Of a stretch of DNA of 64,000 nt, positions 51,833-61,758 are shown piece by piece. Position 1 is the first letter of the stretch. The number at the start of each line of letters is the position of its first letter. The stretch is from positions 2,294,001-2,358,000 of the forward strand of contig NZ_CP132932.1 in assembly GCF_040358985.1 (NCBI RefSeq), given 5' to 3'. Both the position numbers and the translations under genes were made by a program. The notes beneath the pieces are model-generated. The model had not been told where the DNA came from. It ran no database searches and saw only the letters and a program-made list of their open reading frames with translations. The stretch comes from Tunturibacter empetritectus (GTDB lineage Bacteria > Acidobacteriota > Terriglobia > Terriglobales > Acidobacteriaceae).

Positions 51833-54121
51833 ATGCAGGCAAAGAATGGCATATTTGCCCCTGCTCGCAATTATTTGTATGACATCATGGGTCTCATGCA
51901 TGTGCGCCGTTTCTGGGTAGCCGGAGTGATCCTTATCGCTGTCGTTGCCCTTCTTCCATTCTCTTTTCATTCTGAGCGTCATCTGGAGACGGCAACCCGC
52001 GTTGAAGGTAGCGAAGCGGAGACTGTCCGTCAGGAGCTTGTCAGTCGCTTTCATTCGCCATTTGTGGATCGCGTGGTCCTGGTCGTTCAGGGACTGCCTC
52101 CCGCCGATTCGGTGGAGGGTGAGCAGGCGTTAGCAACTATTGTGGCGGGTCTGAGAGAAGAACCTGGCGTGTCTGGCGTCGTCTCTCATCTCGACCTTCG
52201 CGATCCTATCTTTGTGGGCAAGGGCGGTGGAACGTTTGTCCTGGTGGGCCTGTCGTCGACCGGGGGGCCGGTGGAGTTGCTGGTCCCTAAGCTTCACGAG
52301 CGGATAAACACTCTCGCCAATCAATTGCGAGGCCGCTATCCTGCAGTCAAGATCGAACTGACGGGCGAGATTCCACTTAACTTTGACATCCGGAAAGCGA
52401 GCGCGGACGATGTACGGCACGGCGAAAGCCTGGTGATTCCTGCGACCCTTGTACTTTTGCTGGTGGCTTTCGGCAGTCTGGTCGCTGCTGTAATTCCGTT
52501 GGCCGTTGGTCAGCTTGCCATCGCAGCCACCCTGGCAATTACAGGGTTGCTGGCCCACCGCTTCCACTTGTCGATTCTGGTTCAAAATCTGGCTACCATG
52601 CTTGGATTAGGCTTAGGAATCGATTATGCGCTCCTGATGGTCAGCCGCTTCCGGGAAGCGATCTCCGCTGGCCACGAGGGATCTGTAGCCTCCGTCATGG
52701 CGGCACGTCAGGCCGGTCATACGCTTTTGATTTCAGCATCGACAGTAGCAATCGGCTTTTTAGCACTGTTGACGGTTCCCATCAGCGAGATCCGCTCCAT
52801 CGGCGTCGCGGGATTTTTGGTAGCAGGGATCAGCGTGTTGCTTACCAATACTCTGGTTCCGGCCGTGCTGGGGTTGCTCGGCCCGCGGATTGATGCTGGC
52901 CGAATGCCGTTTACTCCGAAACTGGATGCGCAGCGGGCCGCACATACGGGAAACCGCTGGAGGAGATGGGGAAAGGTGATTGTTGCCCACCCGTTGCTTG
53001 CCCTGTTTCTTGCAGGCACCCCTCTGCTTCTGCTTGCATGGCAAGCAACGCATCTTGATACAAGTGTCCCCAAAGGGGATTGGCTTCCGGAGTCCGCGGA
53101 ATCAGTGCATGCGCTGCATACCCTTGAACAGATGGATCGGGCTGGCGTGGTGTATTCACTTCGCGTCATTGTCCAACTGCCAGCGGATTCGATTGCGCAA
53201 ACCGACGCGGGATGGAACGCGCTCGATCGCCTCAGCAAGCGCATCGCGAGCGATCCTCGTTGTGCAAGAGTCATATCAATCATAACAATTGCGGAGGGTA
53301 ACCGTGCCTCGCTCACAGACATCTCGCGGGAGACGCGGCGCACGTTTCTGAGTAGTGACGGACACGAGGCGCTGCTTGAGGTACTACCCGCGACTTCGGT
53401 CTCATTGCGGGATCAAGTCGACTGGGTTCGTGAACTCCGCAAGACCGGCGCGGCAACTCTTACCGGTGTGCCCGGAGCAACGCTGCAGATTGGTGGTATT
53501 CCGGCACTCAACGCCGACTATCAGACGATTGTTACGAAGCATTTTGTGCCGGTAGTGGCGATGGTGGTGGTGGCCACGCTTCTGGCGCTTCTGGTCGGGT
53601 TCCGATCGCTCTTCGCCGCGGTGAAGGCAATCGTATTGAACCTGCTCTCGGTTGCGGCATCCTTTGGAGCCTTGGTCTTAATCTTTCAAGATGGGCACGG
53701 GAGTAGCCTGCTGGGAGTACCTGGGGGAACGGGCAGCGTATTCCCCCTTGTTCCTATCGTTGCCTTTGCCATCGTCTTCGGCCTAAGCATGGACTACGAA
53801 GTGTTCCTGGTCGCGCGAGTTCTTGAGGCCAGGAGGAGCGGGCTAAGTGAAGTGGATGCAATTCCGGAGGGGATGGCCAGGACTGCGGGTCTGATTACGA
53901 GCGCCGCAGCGATCATGATCGTGGTGTTCGCGGCATTCACCTTCGGCAACTTCCTGGTGGTCAAGATGATTGGATTTACGCTTGCAATCGCCGTGCTGAT
54001 TGACGCGACACTGGTGCGTATTGTGATCGGTCCCGCACTCCTTCGCATTGCCGGCGATTGGAACTGGTGGCCTGGCGGACTTGCCGCGCCACGCAAGGCG
54101 CCCGTAGAGAGCTGCGAATGA
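51833..54121 (+). CDS. MMPL/RND-family lipid exporter
   Basis: An inner-membrane RND-type transporter of about 763 residues with the MmpL/HpnN layout: one N-terminal helix, a periplasmic loop, five helices, then the same again. Paired MMPL signatures are GLGLGIDYALLMVSRFREA and FGLSMDYEVFLVARVLEAR, carrying the Asp-Tyr pair expected for proton relay. The family exports lipids and lipid-linked products (mycobacterial MmpL, hopanoid HpnN). The start is uncertain: ATG 51833 is the first, TTG 51830 precedes it, and ATG 51887 (MGLMHVRRFW), just before the first helix, is equally likely. The adjacent FAAL-reductase locus makes a lipid substrate plausible. Confidence 0.88.
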   Translation: MQAKNGIFAPARNYLYDIMGLMHVRRFWVAGVILIAVVALLPFSFHSERHLETATRVEGSEAETVRQELVSRFHSPFVDRVVLVVQGLPPADSVEGEQALATIVAGLREEPGVSGVVSHLDLRDPIFVGKGGGTFVLVGLSSTGGPVELLVPKLHERINTLANQLRGRYPAVKIELTGEIPLNFDIRKASADDVRHGESLVIPATLVLLLVAFGSLVAAVIPLAVGQLAIAATLAITGLLAHRFHLSILVQNLATMLGLGLGIDYALLMVSRFREAISAGHEGSVASVMAARQAGHTLLISASTVAIGFLALLTVPISEIRSIGVAGFLVAGISVLLTNTLVPAVLGLLGPRIDAGRMPFTPKLDAQRAAHTGNRWRRWGKVIVAHPLLALFLAGTPLLLLAWQATHLDTSVPKGDWLPESAESVHALHTLEQMDRAGVVYSLRVIVQLPADSIAQTDAGWNALDRLSKRIASDPRCARVISIITIAEGNRASLTDISRETRRTFLSSDGHEALLEVLPATSVSLRDQVDWVRELRKTGAATLTGVPGATLQIGGIPALNADYQTIVTKHFVPVVAMVVVATLLALLVGFRSLFAAVKAIVLNLLSVAASFGALVLIFQDGHGSSLLGVPGGTGSVFPLVPIVAFAIVFGLSMDYEVFLVARVLEARRSGLSEVDAIPEGMARTAGLITSAAAIMIVVFAAFTFGNFLVVKMIGFTLAIAVLIDATLVRIVIGPALLRIAGDWNWWPGGLAAPRKAPVESCE

Positions 54122-54275
54122 TCCGAACGCGTCTCGCCGCCTATCTATATCTTTTCAGGTTCGATCTGAGGACCTCGTTCGATGTCTCTATTGGTCTTGA
54201 TGCAGACAGAACTGAATGCTTGCTGCCAATCTCTTCAATCTCGGGTCTGGGCATACGCATAGGCATCCGGTTGAA

Positions 54276-54971
54276 CTATTCTTCACGGAAGCGATAGCCG
54301 ATGTGGCTCTCGGTCAAGATATAAACGGGGTGAGCAGGGTCGTCTTCAATTTTCTTTCGTAGTTGATTGATGACAACGCGTAAATATTCACGCTCGTTGC
54401 AGTAAACCGGTCCCCAAATGGATCGCAGCAGATTTTCGTGCCTGACGGGTCTACCAGCATGCTCCATCAAACAACGGAGGGTCTCGTATTCTTTTGGAGC
54501 GAGATGTATCGGTTCGCCCTTCTTCTCTACGAGGCGGCGATTGGCGTCGAGCGTAATATCACCCACTATGCTGACCAGATCTGGTTCTCCAATCGGGGCA
54601 TGGCGGCGCCGAATGACTCCTCGCAGTCTCGCGGTCAGCTCCCGGATCTGAAATGGCTTTGTGACATAGTCGAAAGCGCCCGCGTTTAGCGATTCGACGA
54701 CATCCTCTTCATCGTCACGAACGGTGAGCATAATGATCGGTAGCCCGGGAAAAGTTTGACAGATTCTTCGGCACGTTTCCTTACCGCCCATGCCTGGCAT
54801 ATTGATATCGAGGATGACTGCGTCATAGTTCACCATGCGCAGTTGAACGAGGGCATCCTCGCCGTTGTGAGCCTCCCCGATCGCAAATCCTAGCGCCCCC
54901 AATGTTTCAAACAGGCTCTGGCGGATTCCTGCATCGTCTTCAACGACTAGCACCTTACTCTTCTGGTTCAC
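54276..54971 (-). CDS. OmpR/KdpE-type response regulator
   Basis: A 231-residue winged-helix response regulator. The receiver has the acidic pair VVEDDAG, phospho-acceptor Asp55 in VILDINMPG, Thr in MLTVRDD and Lys in YVTKPF. The C-terminal winged helix is typical (HLAPKEYETLRCLMEHAGRP; LRVVINQLRKKIEDDP; SHIGYRFREE). The GTG start overlaps the kinase stop (GTGA at 54968-54971), so it is translationally coupled to its partner. Resemblance to KdpE is general; it lies 42 kb from kdpFABC and beside a TonB-dependent receptor, so control of kdp should not be assumed. Confidence 0.93.
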   Translation of the reverse strand: MNQKSKVLVVEDDAGIRQSLFETLGALGFAIGEAHNGEDALVQLRMVNYDAVILDINMPGMGGKETCRRICQTFPGLPIIMLTVRDDEEDVVESLNAGAFDYVTKPFQIRELTARLRGVIRRRHAPIGEPDLVSIVGDITLDANRRLVEKKGEPIHLAPKEYETLRCLMEHAGRPVRHENLLRSIWGPVYCNEREYLRVVINQLRKKIEDDPAHPVYILTESHIGYRFREE

Positions 54972-56413
54972 ACCTTCTCCTTTGCCATGCGAGGTAGCGC
55001 GATTGCAAACGTAGTTCCATTGATGTAATCACTTTCAACCCATGTTCGGCCGCGATGTGCTTCGGCGATGCGCCTAACTACAGAGAGTCCGATCCCGGTA
55101 CCGGAAATTGACTTTACTGATTCGGAACAGCGATAAAAGCGTTGGAATACCTTTTCTCTTTCGTAGTCAGGAATGAACGAGCCTTCATTCCTGATGCTGA
55201 TGATCAGTTCCGCTTCTTCTTCTCGCAGGGCAATGATCACTTGCGACTTAGGACGGCTATACTTTGCCGCGTTGTCGAGGACCTGAAAGAGAGCCATCTG
55301 AAGCAGCTTCCTGTCTGCGTATACTGCGTTGCAGAACGCACTCGACTGAAAGTCGATGGAATGCCCATCAAGCTCTTGCGACGATTCGGCTATGGTGTTT
55401 CGAATCAGTTGAGCCACGTCGACCTGTTCGCGCTTGACCTTCAGATCACCGCTATCCAGTTTCGCGGTCAGGAGGAGATGATTCGCAAGATCGCTAAGGT
55501 GCCCAGCGTGGCGATCGATTAGGCTAACCAATCGTTCTTCGGCACCCGATAACGTATTCATCGCGAGCAAACCCGAGCTTGAGGCTCTGATCGTCGTAAG
55601 TGGACTCTTGAAAGCGTGGGCTAATCCGTCCAATATGGCTGAGCGCAATTGCTCACTTTGTTTTGCAGCTTCTGCATTTGCTTCGGTCGAGAAGGAGCGT
55701 GCCCTTTCGATTGCAACTGCGGCAAGCGAGGAGGCCGCATTGATAGAGGCTGAGTCTAGCGAATGCCCGCAGAGGAAGAGGGATCCTATAGGCCGGGTTC
55801 CTAGTCGAAGGACACGCCGAGAAACACCTGTGATCAAGTCATCGTCATTTGTTTCGAGAAAATAAGCGGAGCGTACCTCGTCATCGGAGAAATCACAATC
55901 TCCACTCTTCCATTGATGCATCTCATAGGCATTCCAAAGGGCTACTCCTTTCACGCGCAGGCTGGACCGCATGAGATCGACGAGCTGCTGATCGACCGCC
56001 GCTTCCCGATTGAGGAGCAAAATATGCTGGCTGAGTTCGTAAAGCTTCTGTTGTTGAGCCTGCCGTCGCTCTAGCTCGCGAGCGTGGTGACTCACTCGGT
56101 CTGAGAGGCTGCTGACGACCAAGGCCGTTGCTTCAAAGACCAGCAGAGCGATCCAGTCGTGCGAATCCGTGATGTAGAACTGGAACAAAGGCTGGGTGAA
56201 AAAGTAGTCGAGGCAGGCAACAGACAGAATTGAAACTACGCTCGCTTCGAATAATCCCCAGCGAAGCGCGATGACGACCACCAAAAAGAGGTGGATGGAG
56301 GTTGCGGCGGAGAGATTAAAGTGAAGGCGGTAGGAGAGAAGCGTCAACAGCATTCCAGCGGCACAGCCGCCGGCAATCCTGCACAGGACCCCCTGGATTG
56401 ATTTGGCAATCAT
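54968..56413 (-). CDS. DUF4118 (KdpD-core-like) sensor histidine kinase lacking the KdpD N-terminus
   Basis: A 481-residue membrane kinase. Four helices at residues ~10-110 form the DUF4118 domain (LLTLLSYRLHFNLSAATSIHL; CLDYFFTQPLFQFYITDSHDW), followed by a GAF-like region and HisKA with GLAHAFKSPLTTIRAS (His266), then HATPase motifs NAAKYS, IRNEGSFIP and GTGIGLSVVRRI. True KdpD proteins carry ~350 additional N-terminal residues (KdpD and USP domains); they are absent here, so c-di-AMP or K+ sensing through them is not available. The gene is divergent from the TonB-dependent receptor, with a 130-bp shared promoter region. Confidence 0.92.
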   Translation of the reverse strand: MIAKSIQGVLCRIAGGCAAGMLLTLLSYRLHFNLSAATSIHLFLVVVIALRWGLFEASVVSILSVACLDYFFTQPLFQFYITDSHDWIALLVFEATALVVSSLSDRVSHHARELERRQAQQQKLYELSQHILLLNREAAVDQQLVDLMRSSLRVKGVALWNAYEMHQWKSGDCDFSDDEVRSAYFLETNDDDLITGVSRRVLRLGTRPIGSLFLCGHSLDSASINAASSLAAVAIERARSFSTEANAEAAKQSEQLRSAILDGLAHAFKSPLTTIRASSSGLLAMNTLSGAEERLVSLIDRHAGHLSDLANHLLLTAKLDSGDLKVKREQVDVAQLIRNTIAESSQELDGHSIDFQSSAFCNAVYADRKLLQMALFQVLDNAAKYSRPKSQVIIALREEEAELIISIRNEGSFIPDYEREKVFQRFYRCSESVKSISGTGIGLSVVRRIAEAHRGRTWVESDYINGTTFAIALPRMAKEKV

Positions 56414-56543
56414 TCGGTTGCCCCTGCCGGAACTATAGCGATTCAGGCATAAACAAACCGTTAAGAAGAAGCTTATGCCTTACTAACGTCGGTCACGATT
56501 CACTGAAGGTGTCGGCCTTTTCCGGCATATGAGGTGATTCGAC

Positions 56544-59500
56544 ATGAACTTACTTAGAGGCCTACCTTCAGCACGTACGTCCCTTTTAGAGGATACGACC
56601 GTGTCGCTTCAACAGAAGCAAAACGGGATTCGACAAACTCACGGGCGTGGGGAACGGTTTGTTCTGAGGCGTATTTTATGGGGCGTCGTCTCCGTGATTA
56701 TTTGCTGTCTGTTGTTTGCCGCGGGATCGTTTGCCCATGCCCAATCTACGTTTGGGAGCGTTAGAGGCCAGGTGCAGGACGCTAGCGGCTCGGCGATTCC
56801 AGGCGCACAGATTGTGCTGCACAGTACAGATGAAAACACAGAGCGCACAGTCGATACCGATACTTCAGGTACCTTCATCCTTGAAAATGTAAAGGCGGGC
56901 AAGTACTCGTTGCGCGCTCATCGCGATGGCTTTGCCGATACCGTTGTATCGGGGATCTCAGTCGAAGCACGACAGGATTTGAGACTTGAAGCTACGCTCA
57001 ATGTTGCGGCACAGATGACAACCGTGGAGGTATCGGGAGCAGCCGACCAGATCAATACGGAAAATGGAACGATAAGCGATTCAAAAACGAATATCGAAAT
57101 GACGCAGTTGCCCCTGAATAACCGCGCTACCACCACGAGCCCGCTAGGCGCGCTTGGCCTGTCTCCAAACGTTCAGACAGACAGTTCCGGCAATATCGCT
57201 CTTGGAGGAGCGAGTTCTTCGATGGTAAATTTTTCCGTCGACGGCATTTCGACTGCCAACGTGCGGCAGAATGGAGCGCTCCAGGACGCCTATCCTTCAC
57301 AGGAAGGCATCGCTGCAGTGAAAGTGACCGCATTCAACAATAGTGCGGAGTTTTCGCAGGTGGGCGATGTGACATTTACGACCAAGAATGGGACAAGCCA
57401 GTATCACGGGAGTGTCTTCGAGTATCTACAAAACCAGGCGCTGGACGCCGATCCGTATGGCTCCAGCGGCAAAGCCCCCAAGAAGTTCAATACGTTTGGG
57501 TTCTCGTTGAGCGGGCCGATTGTGATTCCGCATCTATATGACGGACACAGTAAGACGTTTTTCTTTGCGGACTATGAGGGCAACCGGCGCAGCACTGCGG
57601 TGTTCCAGCAATATGTCGTTCCGACGGCCGCGGACAGGAGCGGAAACCTTTCAGATATAGGTGGTCCTACGATTCCATCTGCCCAGATCAACCAGACAGC
57701 AAAGGCGCTGCTCGCCTATTATCCATTGCCGAATGTGGCTGGAGCTATTGACCAGGCACAGGCCATCAACTATCAGAACTTTCAAGCGACTCCGGCACGC
57801 ACCGACGGTGCGGATATCCGGGTAGATCAGACGATATCATCCAAGCAATCGGCTTACGCGCGCTTCAGCCGCAAGAACATTACCACAGACTTTGCGAACC
57901 CTTTTCTGCCGAATGATTCGGATTCCATTCACAATCGGAGCCTGCTGATTTCGCACACTTACACGATTACCTCAAGGCTGCTGAATGAGTTCCGCTACGG
58001 CTTCACAAACGTTACGACCAACGTCAACTTCCCGATTCAAGGCTCCACTGCGCTGAGTCAGTTGGATCTGACTGGTGTGGATATCAGTCAGCACCCGCTA
58101 ACCTATGCATTCCCCACCTTCAATTTCAGTGCGGGAACTCCGTTTCCAGTCGTTGGAAGAGACAAAGCAGGCGTAACCCAGTCGAAGACGACGCAGTTCA
58201 GCGATAACCTGACTTACAGCTTCGGCAAGCACACGGTGAAGGGTGGGATCGATATCCGTCGCGTTCGGTACTTCGATTTGGAGAGCTTTGCGCCACAGTT
58301 CGCCTCGGACGACTTCGGAGCATTCATATTTCAACCATCTTACGGAAACGCCCCAAGCGATCAGTTTATTGGCAATGCCTTTGGCGACTTCCTCGAAGGC
58401 GCGCCAACTACACTTTACTTCGCTGTCTCGAGCCCAGATGTTGGAGGAACCGCCACGCAATATAGTTTCTTCGCTCAGGACGAATTCCAAGTTAATAGTC
58501 GTCTAACGCTTAGCTACGGCCTCCGCTGGCAGATTCTCCCCGGTTTCCAGGAGGACGGCGGCAATCTGGCAAACTTCGATCAACGGAATAACTCGATTGT
58601 CGTTCCTGATGCTTTGGCGGGATACCTCACGCGTCAGAACATCACTTCTTCCAACACCGCTTTCCTGCAGTCCTTCAATGCGTGCCCGTCCGGCACGGCG
58701 GCTGGGTCGACCGTTCACGGGTTACCGTGCACCGGATATATCACGGCCAGCCAGGATGGATTGCCGCAAAGTCTGCGTCAGACCTATAAAGGTGACTTCC
58801 AGCCGCGCCTCGCGATTGCCTATCGTCCGTTCAACGACACGAAGACGGTGGTGCGTGCCGGATTTGGCATCTATACGATGACCAACCTCGGACCGTTATC
58901 GTTCAATAACAGCGGCAATCCAACTTCGAATCTGCACACCTATTCCAACTCCAACACCGCCGGACCGAATACGCCACAAATTGTCTTTCCGAACACGGCT
59001 CCTGCCACCTCCGGCGGTTCAATATTTGGCGGTGGCGGACTGGACCAGGGAGTTGATCCCAACTTCCGCGACCCCCAGTCAAACCAATGGAACGTGACCG
59101 TAGAGCGCCAACTCACGAACGCAACGTCGCTTCGTGCGAGCTATGTCGGCATGCACACCTACCGGCTGAGCATTACCGAGGACCTGAACCAGATTCCCGC
59201 CAGCACGATTCCGTACAACATGGGAGCAACGGCTGGAGCTTTCGTGGATTCCCGCGCACCATATCAGAACTGGACGACGCTGCTCAGCACGTTCAATGCA
59301 GGTGAGGCAAACTATCACGCGTTCGAGTTGCAGGCGACGCATCGTTTGGAGCATGGGCTCTACGTGGATGCAAACTACACCTACGCTAAGAGTGCGGCCG
59401 ACAATCAGGGTGATGCTCCGAGCGCGTTCGCCGGCGAGGTCAACTACGGACTTCCCATCGCTGATCGGTTTCATATCAAAGAAAACCTCGGCAATGTTTC

Positions 59501-60065
59501 CGGTACTCGTCGCAACCGCATGCTACTCACGGGGATGTATCAACTGCCTTTTGGTAAGGGCCGACAGTACATGAGTACCAGCACAGCCAAGGATATATTT
59601 CTCGGTGGTTGGGATCTTACAACTATCACACTGCTTGAGACGGGCCCCTGGCTTACCCCCAGCATCAGCGGTTCTGCCGATCAGTCGAACACTAACGTCG
59701 TCAATCGCAGCGCTGTGCTGCGTCCGGATCTGGTGCCGAGGGGTACTGCCGGAGCAGTGACCTACAACAAGCTGTCCTTCCTGGCGACACCCGCAGGAGC
59801 AGGTCGCTTCGGGAACGCAGGAGTTGGGATCATTCAGGGCCCGGGGACGGCCGCAGTGAGCCTTGGCGTGGCAAAGCGGTTCGCTATCACCGAGAAGGTG
59901 AATGCACGGTTCGAGACGACTTTTACAAACGTTCTGAACCATACCAACTTTGCGCCACCCGTGACGGCAATCGATAACTCGCTATTCGGTCAGCTGACTG
60001 GCCCGCAAACGGCGGAGAACGCGGGAAATCGGACGGGACAGGCGGCGCTCAGGATCGACTTCTAG
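56544..60065 (+). CDS. Oar-like TonB-dependent receptor with carboxypeptidase-regulatory domain
   Basis: A 1173-residue outer-membrane transporter. A ~42-residue N-terminal extension precedes the signal helix (WGVVSVIICCLLFAAGSFAHAQ). A CarboxypepD_reg-like domain follows (STFGSVRGQVQDASGSAIPG; FILENVKAGKYSLRAHRDG), then the plug (MVNFSVDGISTANVRQNG; VTAFNNSAEFSQVGDVTFT) and a long barrel ending in GQAALRIDF with C-terminal Phe. The acidobacterial Oar-type family imports polymers or oligosaccharides; the substrate is unknown. ATG 56544 has GAGG 9 nt upstream; ATG 56687 region alternatives would cut into the signal. It is divergent from the DUF4118 kinase operon, which may control it. A strong terminator follows at 60083. 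Confidence 0.92.
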   Translation: MNLLRGLPSARTSLLEDTTVSLQQKQNGIRQTHGRGERFVLRRILWGVVSVIICCLLFAAGSFAHAQSTFGSVRGQVQDASGSAIPGAQIVLHSTDENTERTVDTDTSGTFILENVKAGKYSLRAHRDGFADTVVSGISVEARQDLRLEATLNVAAQMTTVEVSGAADQINTENGTISDSKTNIEMTQLPLNNRATTTSPLGALGLSPNVQTDSSGNIALGGASSSMVNFSVDGISTANVRQNGALQDAYPSQEGIAAVKVTAFNNSAEFSQVGDVTFTTKNGTSQYHGSVFEYLQNQALDADPYGSSGKAPKKFNTFGFSLSGPIVIPHLYDGHSKTFFFADYEGNRRSTAVFQQYVVPTAADRSGNLSDIGGPTIPSAQINQTAKALLAYYPLPNVAGAIDQAQAINYQNFQATPARTDGADIRVDQTISSKQSAYARFSRKNITTDFANPFLPNDSDSIHNRSLLISHTYTITSRLLNEFRYGFTNVTTNVNFPIQGSTALSQLDLTGVDISQHPLTYAFPTFNFSAGTPFPVVGRDKAGVTQSKTTQFSDNLTYSFGKHTVKGGIDIRRVRYFDLESFAPQFASDDFGAFIFQPSYGNAPSDQFIGNAFGDFLEGAPTTLYFAVSSPDVGGTATQYSFFAQDEFQVNSRLTLSYGLRWQILPGFQEDGGNLANFDQRNNSIVVPDALAGYLTRQNITSSNTAFLQSFNACPSGTAAGSTVHGLPCTGYITASQDGLPQSLRQTYKGDFQPRLAIAYRPFNDTKTVVRAGFGIYTMTNLGPLSFNNSGNPTSNLHTYSNSNTAGPNTPQIVFPNTAPATSGGSIFGGGGLDQGVDPNFRDPQSNQWNVTVERQLTNATSLRASYVGMHTYRLSITEDLNQIPASTIPYNMGATAGAFVDSRAPYQNWTTLLSTFNAGEANYHAFELQATHRLEHGLYVDANYTYAKSAADNQGDAPSAFAGEVNYGLPIADRFHIKENLGNVSGTRRNRMLLTGMYQLPFGKGRQYMSTSTAKDIFLGGWDLTTITLLETGPWLTPSISGSADQSNTNVVNRSAVLRPDLVPRGTAGAVTYNKLSFLATPAGAGRFGNAGVGIIQGPGTAAVSLGVAKRFAITEKVNARFETTFTNVLNHTNFAPPVTAIDNSLFGQLTGPQTAENAGNRTGQAALRIDF

Positions 60066-60082
60066 TTCGATTGCCAACCTTC

Positions 60083-60113
60083 GGGAGGCGAGAAGATCTC
60101 TTTCTCGCCTCCC
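60083..60113 (+). terminator. rho-independent terminator of the TonB-dependent receptor gene
   Basis: GGGAGGCGAGAA pairs with TTCTCGCCTCCC around a short loop (12-bp stem), followed by TCTTATTCCTA. It lies 17 nt after the stop. Confidence 0.85.
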
Positions 60114-60351
60114 TCTTATTCCTATCTCAGTATGCGGAAGTGCCTAGGGCGCCTGGTTCACATTTCCGGTAGCATTCCCGCCCAACAAATCGATCGATTT
60201 CACTCGCGCATGCAAAAGACGTTCTCGCTTATACGCAATTCCAATGTAGTCACAAATCTGATCTACGGCTCACGGTACCTTTACGGCGGTCCTTTCCTTG
60301 GTCTACGACAAAGTGGCGATTCACTCATTGAACCCGGATTGGTAACGCCGC

Positions 60352-61758
60352 CTAAAGCATTCCAAATTGGGTGAGTTTTTCGTAGAGCAGCCGTCGATGA
60401 ATTCCGAGTCGACGAGCGGCGTCCGACTTGTTGCCGTGGGCTGCCTTCAGCGCCTGCTCGATGAGATGTCGCTCCCAACTCCCGACCGCCTCATGAAATA
60501 AAAGTCCCGTTGCTGCCTGGACATCGAATATGCCTGGTGCTGGAGTTTTTGCTTTGGTCAATTCCTCCTGTATCTGTTCGCCTGTTATGGCTCGTCCGCC
60601 TGCTTTGACGGCGGCGCGTTCGATCAGGTGCTCTAGTTCCCGCACGTTGCCCGGGAACGAATAGCCTTGTAAGGCTGATACGGCGTCTGCGGCGAGCCCG
60701 GTTTCGATGGCCTGATTTCGTTTGGCATATCGCGTGAGGAAATACTCCGCTAAGGGCAGGATGTCGGACTGGCGCTCCCGCAGTGGTGGCAGGCAGACGG
60801 TAAACGCATTGAGCCGATAGAACAGGTCGGCACGGAAGGTCTTTTGTTCCACATCGTCTTCCAATGGACGGTTTGTTGCAGCGATTACCCGAACATCCGT
60901 ATGGACGGAGGCTGTTCCTCCGACTCTCTCGAAGGTGTGTTCCTGAAGGACACGCAGCAGCTTCGGTTGAAGAGAAAGCGGCAACTCGCCGATTTCATCC
61001 AGAAAGATAGTGCCTCCGTCGGCGGCTTCGAATTTCCCGCGTTTTTGGGCGATTGCTCCGGTGAATGCCCCGCGTTCATGTCCGAAGAGTTCTGACTCTA
61101 ACAACTCGGGCGGCAAAGCTGCACAGTTGAGGATGATGAAGGGACGACGGCATCGTGCGCTGTTTTTGTGGATCGTGCGGGCAATAACCTCCTTACCCGT
61201 TCCCGATTCTCCCAACAGCAGAATGCCGACATCGGTAGAAGCAACCCTACCAATGTTCTTGAAGATTTCGATCCATGCCGGCGAGTTACCGATGAGCTGA
61301 GGCTTCGAGTCTTCTTCTGGCCCACTGATGTCTTCAATAGAGCGATCTCTGAACCGCTGTTGTCGCAGCAACTCTACCTCGCGCTGCAGTTCCATGTGCC
61401 GGATGGCGCGCGCAACCGTCGCGAGGGCCAGGTCGATGTCGAGCGGCTTGGTAATGAAGTCGTAGGCTCCAAGTTGCATCGCTTGCATCGCATTCGGGCC
61501 GGTGCCGTGGGCGGTGAGAATGATGACAGGCATGGTAGTCAGTAGCCCTTCCGATTGGAGGCTCTTGAGAAACTGCTCTCCTCCTCCGCCAGGCATCTTC
61601 CAATCGCACAACGTAAGGTCGGGTGTTGCGGTCTGAAGTGAGGTGATCGCGTCCTCAGCATTCGTCGCGACGAGGGTCTTGTAACCTGCATCCGTCAGCA
61701 GTTCCCGGAGCGTCTCGCGAAAGTTGCGGTCGTCGTCCACGATGAGTACTTCAGCCAT
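60352..61758 (-). CDS. NtrC-family sigma-54-dependent response regulator
   Basis: A 468-residue activator with canonical parts. The receiver has VLIVDDDRNF, Asp52 in LTLCDWKMPG and Lys in FITKPL. The AAA+ domain has Walker A GESGTGKE, an intact GAFTGA (FGHERGAFTGAIAQ), Walker B GGTIFLDEI and FRADLFYRLNAF. The C-terminal Fis HTH is DAARRLGIHRRLLYEKL. The start MAEVLIVDD at 61758 is preferred over the in-frame ATG 61776, because the receiver begins there and GAGG lies 12 nt upstream. It overlaps the kinase gene by 8 nt. Sigma-54 promoters on both sides of the divergent region 63416-63711 are its likely targets. Confidence 0.94.
   Translation of the reverse strand: MAEVLIVDDDRNFRETLRELLTDAGYKTLVATNAEDAITSLQTATPDLTLCDWKMPGGGGEQFLKSLQSEGLLTTMPVIILTAHGTGPNAMQAMQLGAYDFITKPLDIDLALATVARAIRHMELQREVELLRQQRFRDRSIEDISGPEEDSKPQLIGNSPAWIEIFKNIGRVASTDVGILLLGESGTGKEVIARTIHKNSARCRRPFIILNCAALPPELLESELFGHERGAFTGAIAQKRGKFEAADGGTIFLDEIGELPLSLQPKLLRVLQEHTFERVGGTASVHTDVRVIAATNRPLEDDVEQKTFRADLFYRLNAFTVCLPPLRERQSDILPLAEYFLTRYAKRNQAIETGLAADAVSALQGYSFPGNVRELEHLIERAAVKAGGRAITGEQIQEELTKAKTPAPGIFDVQAATGLLFHEAVGSWERHLIEQALKAAHGNKSDAARRLGIHRRLLYEKLTQFGML

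Noticed and set aside
54276..56413. Calling the pair kdpDE
   Set aside because: The kinase lacks the KdpD and USP N-terminal domains and the genes are far from kdpFABC, beside a TonB-dependent receptor.
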